Assembly: GCA_032718475.1 (NCBI GenBank)
Contig: JAUCBJ010003498.1
Location: 1-50,779 of the forward strand
Source of the DNA: Nemertoderma westbladi
Taxonomy: Eukaryota; Xenacoelomorpha; Nemertodermatida; Nemertodermatidae
Reading direction: 5' to 3'
DNA: 50,779 nt
Below the pieces are notes generated by a model. It did not search any database and had not been told where the DNA came from. It saw nothing but the letters and a program-made list of their open reading frames with translations. Below, one piece after another: positions 34,972 through 46,515 of this stretch. The position numbers and the translations under genes are program-made. Each line of letters starts with the position of its first letter. Position 1 is the first letter of the stretch.

Positions 34972-36528
34972 CCCTATTAAACCCGGGGGGGGGGGTCAAT
35001 ATGACCCCCCCCGTGGTTTTTTTATTATAATTCTGAAACAAACGCAGTTGCGAATCTGAAATTTTATGACTTTTCCTAAAAATCTATTGTCTTCATAGTA
35101 GTGAAAACCGTTTTCAAAAATATTGGGTAGTTTTCGAGTTATAGCACCATTTTTTAACCCTACTTTTGGCCCTTTTTTTGAGACGTTTTTTGAAAATTAC
35201 ATTTCAGTAAATATGAATTGTAACATCTCTATTTTTGATTTACACCGGTTTTTTGGTGTTAGAAATTGGATGGAATTCATATAAATTGATTTAGAAATTT
35301 CAAACTTGTTTTTTTCGGCGGGTGCTAATTTTTGGTGCCAGCACCAAATTTTGAAATATGTCAATTTTGTAAATTGATTGTGTGAAACTTGTTTTTTACG
35401 CAATTGGGGTTTTTTGGGGTTCTGGTTTCGATGAAATATATACGAGTTGCACCAAGCGTATCAAAATTGTATTTTTCAGTGTTGGGTGCAAATTTTGGTG
35501 CTAGCACGAAATTTTGAAAATCCATTCAATTGATAAAATTGTTTGTGACAATTTATTTCTTGCGTTTTAGAGGTTTATGGCTATTCTGAATTGAATGGAA
35601 TATATAATTTTCGAACTAGGCATCTCAAACTTGTATTTTTTGGAAGTGGGTGCAAAATGTGGTGCTAGCACCAAATTTTGAAAACCATCAAATATATAAA
35701 TTGATTGTGTCACCTTGTTTCTTGCGTTATACGGGTTTGTGAGGGTTCTGAATTCAATGGAATCAGTAAAAATTTCATAAGAGTTTTCAAACTTGTATTT
35801 TTCGCCGGTTGGTGAAAATTGTTGTGCCAGCACCAAATTTTGGAAAATAAGCAAATTGATCAGTAGATAGTATCATCTTGTTTCTTACGTTATACGGGTT
35901 TATGAGGATCCTGAATCCGATGGAATCAATAAAAACAGCACTGGACATCGCAAACTTGTACTTTTTGGTGATGGGTACGAAATTTGGTCCTAGCACCAAA
36001 ATTTGCCAAATTACGCCGAAAAATACAAGTAGCAATGATGGGGCATTTTCGAAATGCATTCCATTAGAATCAGCGCCCTAGAAAACCTGAAAATGTGAAT
36101 TTATAGCATCGTATAAGTGAATTAAAAATTTTGTGATCTAACTGAAAAGTGCTGGTTACTTGTTTTTTTCATTTTTTTCCTACGCAGATAGGACTAAACA
36201 GCCATTTATAGTAATCATATCATTTTTAAATATTTTCCAATGTATTTTGCGCCCCAGAAAACCTGTATTGAAAAACAATTACACGAAAAATTTAACTTTC
36301 AAATTTTCTGAAAATTGTGCACTACTTGTAATTTTGGTGCTGCAATATAACCACCCCAGTACATTTTTTCGAAAATTTTTTTTTTCGGTCGGATCCTGAC
36401 TAGTGATACCTACGTACAAACAAAAAATCAGACGTTTTCGTAAAAATTTGTAGATTTTAGAGGGGGGGGGGTCAATATGACCCCCTCCCGGTATTTGTAC
36501 AACATTTTATAGCCCGGTACTAATAGGG
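34972..36528. mobile_element. piggyBac-like non-autonomous element, TTAA duplication
   Basis: TTAA flanks both ends (34968-34971, 36529-36532). The outer ends are CCCTATTAAACCCGGG and, inverted from the right, CCCTATTAGTACCGGG. TTAA duplication with CCCT ends is the piggyBac signature. Just inside each end is a hairpin of a G run, TCA-ATA-TGA and a C run: G11/C8 at 34985-35012 and G10/C5 at 36462-36485. The interior is a 162-bp tandem array. The insertion split a 153-bp tandem repeat exactly at its TTAA, which confirms the boundaries. No transposase is readable. Confidence 0.9.
35240..36060 (-). repeat. 162-bp tandem array inside the piggyBac-like element
   Basis: Units are spaced 162-165 bp, with the palindrome TTTGGTGCTAGCACCAAA or variants near 35,338, 35,502, 35,665, 35,827 and 35,990. 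On the minus strand each unit reads as a repeated peptide of about 54 residues with KYKFE and FR..NPYN.RNK words. The frame is broken between units, so I list no gene. Partial copies exist at 0.2-0.6 kb. Confidence 0.8.
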
Positions 36529-36532
36529 TTAA

Positions 36533-36665
36533 CAATCACGATATTTACCTCTAGTAGAGGTTAGTTGTGTTTACAACTAGAATGTGTCTGTGATACCTTT
36601 CATTGGAGATCAAAAATTGCAATATATGATAAATTGACAAGCAAATACCCAAACACAACTAGTAC
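36533..36665. repeat. 153-bp tandem repeat (right part after the insertion)
   Basis: Sequence resumes with CAATCACGATATTTACCTCT at the point where the left array stops and matches the preceding units until about 36,650, after which it diverges. The stretch from 36,666 to 36,863 holds a few related words (ACAACTAGTACTTAATAGTA) but no gene. Confidence 0.85.
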
Positions 36666-36863
36666 TTAATAGTAGTTGGATTCACAGTCAATCACAGTTA
36701 TTCCTTACAACTCGCTGCAGAATATAGTTTTTAAACAGGAGCTAATAAACCAACAGGTTGATGTCACTTTATAGAACTGTAGATATCCTCTAGTAGTGAG
36801 TGTAGCTGTAGATGTTCAACCAGTTGTGCTTGTGATTTAGCCGAAGATGTTCAACCAGTAGTA

Positions 36864-37539
36864 ATGCAATGCAGCATGCCGATCCTAGTAGTAGTAGTAG
36901 TATGCTTGAGCATGTGGATGACTTCTGTTACCTGGGATCATGGATCCGGAAGTCAGGTGAGGACCTTCGAATACGTAAGGGAAAGGCATGGGCAGCCTTG
37001 AATAGGCTTTCCAGGATTTGGAAGTCACCGAGAATTAATCGGAAACTTAAGGTCCGGTTATTTAGAGCAGCAGTAGTTCCAGTACTCTTCTATGGGAGTC
37101 CATGCTGGGCTCTAACTGCTGAGGACTCTGGATGGCACATTCACAAGAATGCTACGCCGGGTTCATTGTGTCAAGTTCAATGCACACATCTCCAACCAGA
37201 CACTATATAACATTGGAGGTGTCTCATTGGTGCCCCCAAGCTTGACACTAGAACAAAATCGCCTCCCCTTTGCAGGACATTGCTTTCGCCGTGAGGACCA
37301 GCCAGTGCATAATCTTGTACTTTGGCAGCCTCATGGAGTGAATAAGCATGGTGGACAGCCCATGACTTTCTTGAGACGCATCTTAAAGGACACTGGCCTT
37401 GAAGATGCGGATGATCTAGCAAATGTCATGGGTGATAGGGAGTTGTGGTGGTGCAATTTTGTCGATAGGCCGGCACAGCATTCTTAAAAATGCAGCTGCA
37501 ATGCAGCATGCCGATCCTAGTAGTAGTAGTAGTAGTAGT
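36864..37539 (+). pseudogene. 5'-truncated LINE 3' end, preceded by a second tail fragment
   Basis: GCAATGCAGCATGCCGATCC followed by (TAG)n at 36,866-36,900 is the extreme 3' end of this LINE family. Directly after it a longer copy begins with MLEHVDDFCYLGSWIRKSG. It reads through LFYGSPCWALTAEDSGW, a frameshift near 37,145, FAGHCFRREDQPVHNLVLW and RRILKDTGLEDADDLANVMG to the same end and a (TAG)7 tail at 37,519-37,539. Two successive 3' ends suggest insertion of one copy at the tail of another. Position 37,422-37,442 is the empty site for the hAT-like insertion at 25.5 kb. Confidence 0.85.
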
Positions 37540-37820
37540 ATGGATAACCAGATTACTAAAGATCACCCATCATCAATGGATAACCAGATGTCTCTGGATA
37601 TACCTTTGACTTCAGGTGATGAGGAAATGTTCAGCATTGGCACACAATATGCAGATGAACTGACTTTAAAATCAAATTGGAATGCTGATATATGTGAATA
37701 CTCACCAATCACCAACGATAAGTCTACTATTGATAATTCAGGCAATGGTTCTCTCACGATTTTATCCGAAACATTGAATACAAAGAAAAATGTATGTTTA
37801 TATTGTAACGATTCAAGAGA
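37540..37820 (+). pseudogene. Zinc-finger protein, fragment 1 of 3
   Basis: The ATG at 37540 lies directly after the LINE tail. MDNQ is repeated (37540, 37576), then a Ser/Thr/Asp-rich stretch leads to NVCLYCN, the Cys pair of a C2H2 finger, at 37,789-37,812. The fragment stops at 37820, where a solo LTR with an AGAGA duplication begins. Skipping to 38943 continues the same frame and supplies the His pair. I do not know the function. The layout recalls uncharacterised, probably repeat-derived zinc-finger proteins common in invertebrate genomes, a match from memory only. Confidence 0.7.
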
Positions 37821-38937
37821 TGTTCGCGCTTTTAGACCTTTAGCAGTTTAACCTGCCAATTTTAGTTGTCCTCTTGTTTATAAATCGACTTTAGCCTTTA
37901 CCAATTACCTAGTGTACTGAAGTTACATCAGCCGAAGCCAGTCCGTGCGCGGCGTATGACCCACGGTGTGGGAGACTGGATTCGGATTCCTTGGGAGTTA
38001 TTGCAGTGTAGACCTACTGTATTATTCGATTGATCGCTACTATATAATCTCTGACAACTATATTTACTTTCGGGGAAATATTAACAGTTCCTTTAGGACG
38101 TGGCGCTTTAAGTATAAAACAGAGTTATGACTTATACTAATCACAACTAGATGGCCACAGAGTTTCGTAAATAGCGCATTCTTTAGGAGATGCTTTATTA
38201 ACCTTCACACTACTTCACACGACTTCACATTAGTTCACACTACTGCGCACTGATCTGCCGACCGTCACTGAATTTGATCATATATAAGGAGGATCGCAAC
38301 TGACACATGTAGGGATTATGAAATAGCATTTAATTCACACAAAACCACTATAATTTAAGTCGCAGTTGCTACCGGTAAACTCTATTCCTCTTACCTCAGT
38401 AATCAATAAGATTGAGGGGTTTATGATTATTTATCGGTATTCTCCAAATATAACATCAATATCCATTAATATAACAACAATTAATACTATAAAACAGAAG
38501 TAAAATAATGCGGTGAACAGTCAGTATGTCAGTTATTCAGTGGTCAGTAATATGAAATGTTACGAGCGATGATCAATGTTAATAGATTTACGTTCTTATA
38601 ACCAAGGCCATCTGATGTTCCTAGGCCAAAGTCTGAAACTTCCGTACAGAAGCACAGAATTCTGAGTTGGTTCTGATTCTCAGAAAAATAGTAAACAAAG
38701 ACCGTAATGCATTGCGCGAGTTTCCATAGGTTTCTGTTAGCCATAAAGTGAAAATTGCTCTGATTGGCTGAATAAGACAGAACAAAGAACTTCCACGTCC
38801 ACAAAGAATCAGCTGACAGATTTCGTCATCTTGGTTCTAATTCCTTCCCGTCGCGTAGTTGGATAATTTTAGGGCTATTTTAGAGTATTCTGCGCATTGC
38901 GTAAAAATGACTTGTTATGTCCGCAAAAGCTTTTACA
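37821..38937. mobile_element. Solo LTR 1 (1,117 bp), AGAGA target duplication
   Basis: It starts TGTTCGCGCTTTTAGACC and ends CCGCAAAAGCTTTTACA, TG...CA ends flanked by AGAGA at 37816-37820 and 38938-38942. A TATATAAGGA box lies at about 38,282. Sequence matches LTR 2 through GTTTAACCTGCCAA, CAGCCGAAGCCAGTC, GAGACTG, TATATAATCTCTGACAA, CAGTTCCTTTAGGACGTGGC and GATTGG blocks. No internal retroviral genes are present, so this is a recombined solo LTR. Confidence 0.88.
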
Positions 38938-38942
38938 AGAGA

Positions 38943-39117
38943 AGTGACGAATCCCGTTCGGCATTTGAAAGATAATCATCGATCTGAACCTTAGGTGACT
39001 AGATTGATATATCTCGACAAAGACTTGGATCTAAAGAAAATCCAACGAAATCGAAACTCATCTGAAAATGCACAATACGAAGCTCGAACTACACTTGTGA
39101 ACTATATTCGAAATAAG
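38943..39117 (+). pseudogene. Zinc-finger protein, fragment 2 of 3 (contains the only stop)
   Basis: Reading on from fragment 1 (frame at 38944) gives VTNPVRHLKDNHRSEP, which completes a C2H2 finger. A TAG stop at 38992-38994 follows, then 41 open codons that include LDKDLDLKKIQ, to 39117. The second LTR begins at 39118 with an ATAAG duplication. The lone stop sits where the frame is otherwise perfect, so the sequence was probably intact before the insertions or shortly before. Confidence 0.75.
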
Positions 39118-39689
39118 TGTTTGCGCTTTTAAGACCTTTGGCAGTTTAACCTGCCAAATTGGGATGTCTTTTAGATGATATATAGTCTTTAGCCTATGAC
39201 GAGTATTTGATACACTACATTAGCCGAAGCCAGTCTATGCGCAATCATTCACCCGCTGGATATACCCGGGAGACTGAATTCGGGGCCATATACTGGTATT
39301 TGGTCCGCGGTCCAAATACTTTTTCGGGGGGTCTGGGGTGGGGGTGGCATTGTTATTAAACCTTCTGACCTTACAGCAAAGACTACCTGCTTGTACACTT
39401 ACTGTAATTAATCTCGTCCACATATTCTAACTCTCAGGACCTGTAATTAATGATTTGATCCAGCTAAAAATTAGTAGTACTGAACATGACTAGCTAGAGC
39501 TAGATGAACTGTACCTACAGTACTTCAATGCCAGCTGTTTGGTCTTCCAATCGGCCAATACCACATCTGATTACCTCAACACACCACTGAATGAAATCAA
39601 TTAATGAAGCCGTATTGAAACACGAAAAGTATTTGGTCCATTACAGTACAATCAGTATGACTTACAACCAACTGATTGCTTAAGACCGG

Positions 39690-40420
39690 ACCAAATACCA
39701 GGAGTATGTATATTATACTACCGATAGTTGGTCCGCTCCTATAGGCTTCCATTACAAATTTTACATTGAAAAGCATTACGCCGGAACAAATACCTGTAGT
39801 ACAGTATATATAGGCAATCACTTGTTTCTGTAATTAAAAATCTCATAGTGCGGACCAAATACCAGGAGTATGATATACTACCGATAGTTGGTCCGCTCCT
39901 ATAGGCTTCCATTACAAATTTTACATTGAAAAGCATTAGGCCGGACCAAATACCAGTAGTATATATATAGGCAATCACTTATTACTAAATCATTTAGCAA
40001 CAGTGTTGTGTTTGTTCTGGGGGAAGTTCCCCCGGGAAAAGGGTTTCTTTGGGGGCCAAATCAGAAAAAATGGGGCTTGGAATGTTTTGGGGTTGGTGTT
40101 TAAAAATCCAATAGCTCGGGTATTTAATTATCCCATAGTGCGGACCAAATACCAGGAGTATGATATACTACCGATAGTTGGTCCGCTCCTATAGGCTTCC
40201 ATTACAAATTTTACATTGAAAAGCATTACGCCGGAACAAATACCAGTAGTATATATATAGGCAATCACTTATTTCTAAATCATTCAGCAACAGTATTGTG
40301 TTTGTTCTGGGGGAAGTTCCCCTGGGAAAAGGGTTTCTTTGGGGGCCACATCAGAAAAAATGGGGCTTGGAATGTTTTGGGGTTGCTGTTTAAAAATCCA
40401 GTATCTATTACTTTTTTATT
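39690..40420. repeat. Short tandem units with GGACCAAATACC motifs
   Basis: GGACCAAATACC, ACTACCGATAGTTGGTCCGC, TCCTATAGGCTTCCATTACA, AAGCATTA and TATATAGGCAATCACTT occur in that order three times (starting about 39,692, 39,851 and 40,141). The last two copies are followed by TGTTCTGGGGGAAGTTCCCC-type fold-back blocks. Each unit is about 290 bp when complete. Confidence 0.85.
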
Positions 40421-41416
40421 GTCGGACTCGGAAGCAGTAGTTTAGCCTTTTGATAGCATCCCAATTCCGCTAGGTAAGAAAATGTTAGGTAGAGTACATT
40501 ATATTGTCTTATAATCTATGCTTCCGATTCTTTTAATTAAGCCGCCCCTTTCACACCTGATCTAACAACAAGTTAGGACGGCAGCATACAGGTATACTGT
40601 ATACAGAGGTCATCACGCTTGTTCATGATTAGTCATGAACAATTACATACTGTAGACGGCCCTCCCATCAATGAAGGGTATATTTTATTACCATACAGCC
40701 ATATGGCAGTATGGTCAAATACAGAAATATACATACGAATAATCTTTAATGAGTCAGCAGATTTACACATCACCTAACATGTTAGATCGGGTACAGTACA
40801 GCAAACCAGCTGGCACACAAACATTTAATGTTGGACGTCGCATCAGGACGTCGCATCAATATCTGTTTAATGATTACCAACCTATAATTATTCTTTGGGT
40901 TTATTGTTTAGCCATCAAAACTATCGTCCCTTTTCCATAAATGGTGGGCTACCGCTATCGTATATATTGTTATATTCCAAATTTGAACCAAAGTTACACG
41001 ACTAGATCTATTCTTTGATTCATCACATTTAAGCATTTATACATGACCTTGAAACATGATAGGTCGGGTACAGTACTAGTACATCAGAACAGCTGGTACA
41101 TGCACATGTTATTTCGGGTATATTAGACGGGATGGAGGGGGGTTCAGCGGATCGGCTCAAACTAAGATTTATGATGAGTTGCAACTGGCCACTACAGTAC
41201 AACCACATGGTCACTACTGTTAATTAACACTTCATCTAATCTGCTAAAGCTAATAACGTTAGGTATGGTACAGTACACATATGTCATAGGGATGGCTTAC
41301 TAATATTTATATTACACAGCTCCTCACATCAATGTAGGGTATATTATATTAACACATACATGTTATGTTGGGAAAGGGGGGGGGGGGGGGGGGGGGGGGG
41401 TAATTCATCATACATC
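40081..41416. repeat. Unit A, copy 1 (1.34 kb) with poly-G 25
   Basis: AATGTTTTGGGGTTGGTG starts the unit and CATCATACATC ends it. The unit is repeated 1,339 bp downstream almost without change. Its last 100 bases include a pure run of 25 G (41,376-41,400). Short open frames in it recur in every copy only because the DNA is duplicated; nothing suggests a gene. Confidence 0.9.
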
Positions 41417-41434
41417 CCCAATGTTTTGGGGTTG

Positions 41435-43842
41435 GTGTTTAAAAATCCAATAGCTCGGGTATTTAATTATCCCATAGTGCGGACCAAATACCAGGAGTAT
41501 GATATACTACCGATAGTTGGTCCGCTCCTATAGGCTTCCATTACAAATTTTACATTGAAAAGCATTACGCCGGAACAAATACCAGTAGTATATATATAGG
41601 CAATCACTTATTTCTAAATCATTCAGCAACAGTATTGTGTTTGTTCTGGGGGAAGTTCCCCTGGGAAAAGGGTTTCTTTGGGGGCCACATCAGAAAAAAT
41701 GGGGCTTGGAATGTTTTGGGGTTGCTGTTTAAAAATCCAGTATCTATTACTTTTTTATTGTCGGACTCGGAAGCAGTAGTTTAGCCTTTTGATAGCATCC
41801 CAATTCCGCTAGGTAAGAAAATGTTAGGTAGAGTACATTATATTGTCTTATAATCTATGCTTCCGATTCTTTTAATTAAGCCGCCCCTTTCACACCTGAT
41901 CTAACAACAAGTTAGGACGGCAGCATACAGGTATACTGTATACAGAGGTCATCACGCTTGTTCATGATTAGTCATGAACAATTACATACTGTAGACGGCC
42001 CTCCCATCAATGAAGGGTATATTTTATTACCATACAGCCATATGGCAGTATGGTCAAATACAGAAATATACATACGAATAATCTTTAATGAGTCAGCAGA
42101 TTTACACATCACCTAACATGTTAGATCGGGTACAGTACAGCAAACCAGCTGGCACACAAACATTTAATGTTGGACGTCGCATCAGGACGTCGCATCAATA
42201 TCTGTTTAATGATTACCAACCTATAATTATTCTTTGGGTTTATTGTTTAGCCATCAAAACTATCGTCCCTTTTCCATAAATGGTGGGCTACCGCTATCGT
42301 ATATATTGTTATATTCCAAATTTGAACCAAAGTTACACGACTAGATCTATTCTTTGATTCATCACATTTAAGCATTTATACATGACCTTGAAACATGATA
42401 GGTCGGGTACAGTACTAGTACATCAGAACAGCTGGTACATGCACATGTTATTTCGGGTATATTAGACGGGATGGAGGGGGGTTCAGCGGATCGGCTCAAA
42501 CTAAGATTTATGATGAGTTGCAACTGGCCACTACAGTACAACCACATGGTCACTACTGTTAATTAACACTTCATCTAATCTGCTAAAGCTAATAACGTTA
42601 GGTATGGTACAGTACACATATGTCATAGGGATGGCTTACTAATATTTATATTACACAGCTCCTCACATCAATGTAGGGTATATTATATTAACACATACAT
42701 GTTATGTTGGGAAAGGGGGGGGGGGGGGGGGGGGGGGGGGGGTAATTCATCATACATCATCTGATTTCTTCACAGGTTATCGTTAGGTCTTAGGTCCGGT
42801 ACAGTAAAGCTGTAGAATTTTAAAACAATAGCTGATTTACATTTATAGTTGTAATTTATAAATACATCTATCTATCTGTCTATAGTCTGATAGTGGGCAA
42901 AGAACATATACAGTATATTTCTGTATTTAATTGTACATGATTATATTATACAAAAAGCTATTATGTCGATGTACTGTTAATATTACATAATTAAAATCTG
43001 CAATTTGGGTACCTCGGTCCGCGGTCCAGAAGGCAGTATAATGCCGAATTCGGAAGCTTAACTTGATTGATGGTGTAAGCCTACTGTATTATTCGACTGA
43101 TCGTAATATATAATCTCTGACAAATATTATTCACTTTCGGGAAATATTAACAGTTCCTTTAGGACGTGGCGCTCTAAATATGTAAACAGAGTTATGACTT
43201 AAACTAGACACAACGAAATGGCTATAGATTCATGTATATGGCGCATTCTTTAGGAGATGCTTTGTTATCAGTTACAATCATATACAATGCTGCACAATAC
43301 TGCACACTAATCTGCCGACCTTCACTAAATTTAGTCACGTATAAAGAGAGCAACATACAATTTATGTCGGGCCTATGAAATAGCATTAGATTCACTTCAA
43401 ACCACTTAACATAGGTCGCAATCGTTTATATGTAACCGGTCTCTCTAACCTTTAGTATATCAAGAAGATTGGGGTGTCCGATTATTGATCAGTATTCCGA
43501 TATAATATTTCATCAACAAATATAATGAATAACCGACAGCAAAAGCAGTAAAGTTAAGGTATAAATGATTATTAAGTGAGATTTGTATAATATAGTATGG
43601 ATTGGTTTGGTTTGGTAACTCGGTTTGATAACAGATATACACTCTATAATTAAGCCTACTAATGTTAAGCTAAAGACTGAAACACGGAGGTGCCAAAAGC
43701 CGGTGTTCTTAGGCTCTGGGCAAAAACATAACACTGAATTCATGAGTTTCTGTATCCAACCTCCAACACAGAGTCAAAAAACGCTCTGATTGGTCGACCG
43801 AACAAAGAGAGAACAAAGAACAAAGAGATGTTCGACGTGGCA
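41435..43842. repeat. Large duplication, copy 1 (unit A copy 2 plus unit B)
   Basis: This 2.4-kb block is repeated at 43877-46281. It holds a second unit A with a run of 28 G (42,715-42,742), the right end of the 8-bp-duplication transposon, and the right part of LTR 2. The two copies look near-identical apart from three G in the homopolymer, so the event is very recent or an assembly effect. Confidence 0.93.
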
Positions 43843-43876
43843 TTATATAAAATATAATATATATGGAATATTCGAC
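43843..43876. other. 34-bp filler at the duplication junction
   Basis: TTATATAAAATATAATATAT and ATGGAATATTCGAC lie between the two 2.4-kb copies and occur in neither. The filler ends with a copy of TTCGACGTG, which also occurs at 43,831 just before it. This looks like templated end-joining or a polymerase slip at the breakpoint. Confidence 0.7.
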
Positions 43877-46281
43877 GTGTTTAAAAATCCAATAGCTCGG
43901 GTATTTAATTATCCCATAGTGCGGACCAAATACCAGGAGTATGATATACTACCGATAGTTGGTCCGCTCCTATAGGCTTCCATTACAAATTTTACATTGA
44001 AAAGCATTACGCCGGAACAAATACCAGTAGTATATATATAGGCAATCACTTATTTCTAAATCATTCAGCAACAGTATTGTGTTTGTTCTGGGGGAAGTTC
44101 CCCTGGGAAAAGGGTTTCTTTGGGGGCCACATCAGAAAAAATGGGGCTTGGAATGTTTTGGGGTTGCTGTTTAAAAATCCAGTATCTATTACTTTTTTAT
44201 TGTCGGACTCGGAAGCAGTAGTTTAGCCTTTTGATAGCATCCCAATTCCGCTAGGTAAGAAAATGTTAGGTAGAGTACATTATATTGTCTTATAATCTAT
44301 GCTTCCGATTCTTTTAATTAAGCCGCCCCTTTCACACCTGATCTAACAACAAGTTAGGACGGCAGCATACAGGTATACTGTATACAGAGGTCATCACGCT
44401 TGTTCATGATTAGTCATGAACAATTACATACTGTAGACGGCCCTCCCATCAATGAAGGGTATATTTTATTACCATACAGCCATATGGCAGTATGGTCAAA
44501 TACAGAAATATACATACGAATAATCTTTAATGAGTCAGCAGATTTACACATCACCTAACATGTTAGATCGGGTACAGTACAGCAAACCAGCTGGCACACA
44601 AACATTTAATGTTGGACGTCGCATCAGGACGTCGCATCAATATCTGTTTAATGATTACCAACCTATAATTATTCTTTGGGTTTATTGTTTAGCCATCAAA
44701 ACTATCGTCCCTTTTCCATAAATGGTGGGCTACCGCTATCGTATATATTGTTATATTCCAAATTTGAACCAAAGTTACACGACTAGATCTATTCTTTGAT
44801 TCATCACATTTAAGCATTTATACATGACCTTGAAACATGATAGGTCGGGTACAGTACTAGTACATCAGAACAGCTGGTACATGCACATGTTATTTCGGGT
44901 ATATTAGACGGGATGGAGGGGGGTTCAGCGGATCGGCTCAAACTAAGATTTATGATGAGTTGCAACTGGCCACTACAGTACAACCACATGGTCACTACTG
45001 TTAATTAACACTTCATCTAATCTGCTAAAGCTAATAACGTTAGGTATGGTACAGTACACATATGTCATAGGGATGGCTTACTAATATTTATATTACACAG
45101 CTCCTCACATCAATGTAGGGTATATTATATTAACACATACATGTTATGTTGGGAAAGGGGGGGGGGGGGGGGGGGGGGGGGTAATTCATCATACATCATC
45201 TGATTTCTTCACAGGTTATCGTTAGGTCTTAGGTCCGGTACAGTAAAGCTGTAGAATTTTAAAACAATAGCTGATTTACATTTATAGTTGTAATTTATAA
45301 ATACATCTATCTATCTGTCTATAGTCTGATAGTGGGCAAAGAACATATACAGTATATTTCTGTATTTAATTGTACATGATTATATTATACAAAAAGCTAT
45401 TATGTCGATGTACTGTTAATATTACATAATTAAAATCTGCAATTTGGGTACCTCGGTCCGCGGTCCAGAAGGCAGTATAATGCCGAATTCGGAAGCTTAA
45501 CTTGATTGATGGTGTAAGCCTACTGTATTATTCGACTGATCGTAATATATAATCTCTGACAAATATTATTCACTTTCGGGAAATATTAACAGTTCCTTTA
45601 GGACGTGGCGCTCTAAATATGTAAACAGAGTTATGACTTAAACTAGACACAACGAAATGGCTATAGATTCATGTATATGGCGCATTCTTTAGGAGATGCT
45701 TTGTTATCAGTTACAATCATATACAATGCTGCACAATACTGCACACTAATCTGCCGACCTTCACTAAATTTAGTCACGTATAAAGAGAGCAACATACAAT
45801 TTATGTCGGGCCTATGAAATAGCATTAGATTCACTTCAAACCACTTAACATAGGTCGCAATCGTTTATATGTAACCGGTCTCTCTAACCTTTAGTATATC
45901 AAGAAGATTGGGGTGTCCGATTATTGATCAGTATTCCGATATAATATTTCATCAACAAATATAATGAATAACCGACAGCAAAAGCAGTAAAGTTAAGGTA
46001 TAAATGATTATTAAGTGAGATTTGTATAATATAGTATGGATTGGTTTGGTTTGGTAACTCGGTTTGATAACAGATATACACTCTATAATTAAGCCTACTA
46101 ATGTTAAGCTAAAGACTGAAACACGGAGGTGCCAAAAGCCGGTGTTCTTAGGCTCTGGGCAAAAACATAACACTGAATTCATGAGTTTCTGTATCCAACC
46201 TCCAACACAGAGTCAAAAAACGCTCTGATTGGTCGACCGAACAAAGAGAGAACAAAGAACAAAGAGATGTTCGACGTGGCA
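43877..46281. repeat. Large duplication, copy 2 (unit A copy 3 plus unit B)
   Basis: It matches 41435-43842 at an offset of 2,442 bp before the poly-G and 2,439 after it. The poly-G here is 25 long (45,157-45,181). After 46281 the sequence leaves the duplication and continues as the unique end of LTR 2 to 46510. Confidence 0.93.
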
Positions 46282-46515
46282 ATATCAGCTGTTAGCCGTC
46301 GTCATGGTAGCGACACTGTTTTCAAGAGGATCCAGCTTATTGCCTCACAAAATTGCGGATTATGTCCTCTAAAGTACACATACCGAAGAAATGACTTTTA
46401 TGTCCTCTAAAACACCAGTACAGTAAGGACACGGCCCTTTTATGCCTGGTAAACCAACTACAGAGTACTTTACGGGAAAATAACCGGCTAATTACGCAAA
46501 AGCTTTTACAATAAG

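Larger units (their letters stand above)
39284..43045. mobile_element. DNA transposon with 8-bp target duplication inside LTR 2
   Basis: The ends are GGCCATATACTGGTATTTGG and, inverted from the right, GGCATTATACTGCCTTCTGG, both followed by CCGCGG. GAATTCGG flanks both sides (39276-39283, 43046-43053), and LTR 1 has the uninterrupted GATTCGG site. The 8-bp duplication suits hAT, P or Merlin groups; the ends do not decide. Repeated GGACCAAATACC / GGTATTTGGTCC words (39.30, 39.69, 39.85, 40.14 kb) look like subterminal binding sites. No transposase is readable. Confidence 0.75.
39118..46510. mobile_element. Solo LTR 2 of the same family, swollen to 7.4 kb by nested insertions
   Basis: It starts TGTTTGCGCTTTTAAGACC, ends CGCAAAAGCTTTTACA, and is flanked by ATAAG at 39113-39117 and 46511-46515. 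After removing the nested element and duplications, 39118-39283 plus 45493-46510 would be about 1.18 kb, close to LTR 1 (1.12 kb). Confidence 0.85.

Noticed and set aside
35197-36059. Repeat protein on the minus strand
   Set aside because: The peptide repeat follows from the 162-bp tandem array, and the frame shifts between units. It is kept as a finding, not a gene.
40749-44995. Conserved small proteins of 61-63 aa repeated three times on both strands
   Set aside because: They are identical because the DNA was duplicated recently. They show no domain and no independent sign of selection.
37821-46510. A full LTR retrotransposon with the two LTRs as its ends
   Set aside because: Each LTR has its own different 5-bp duplication (AGAGA and ATAAG), and the sequence between is host coding sequence in frame. 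They are two separate solo LTRs.
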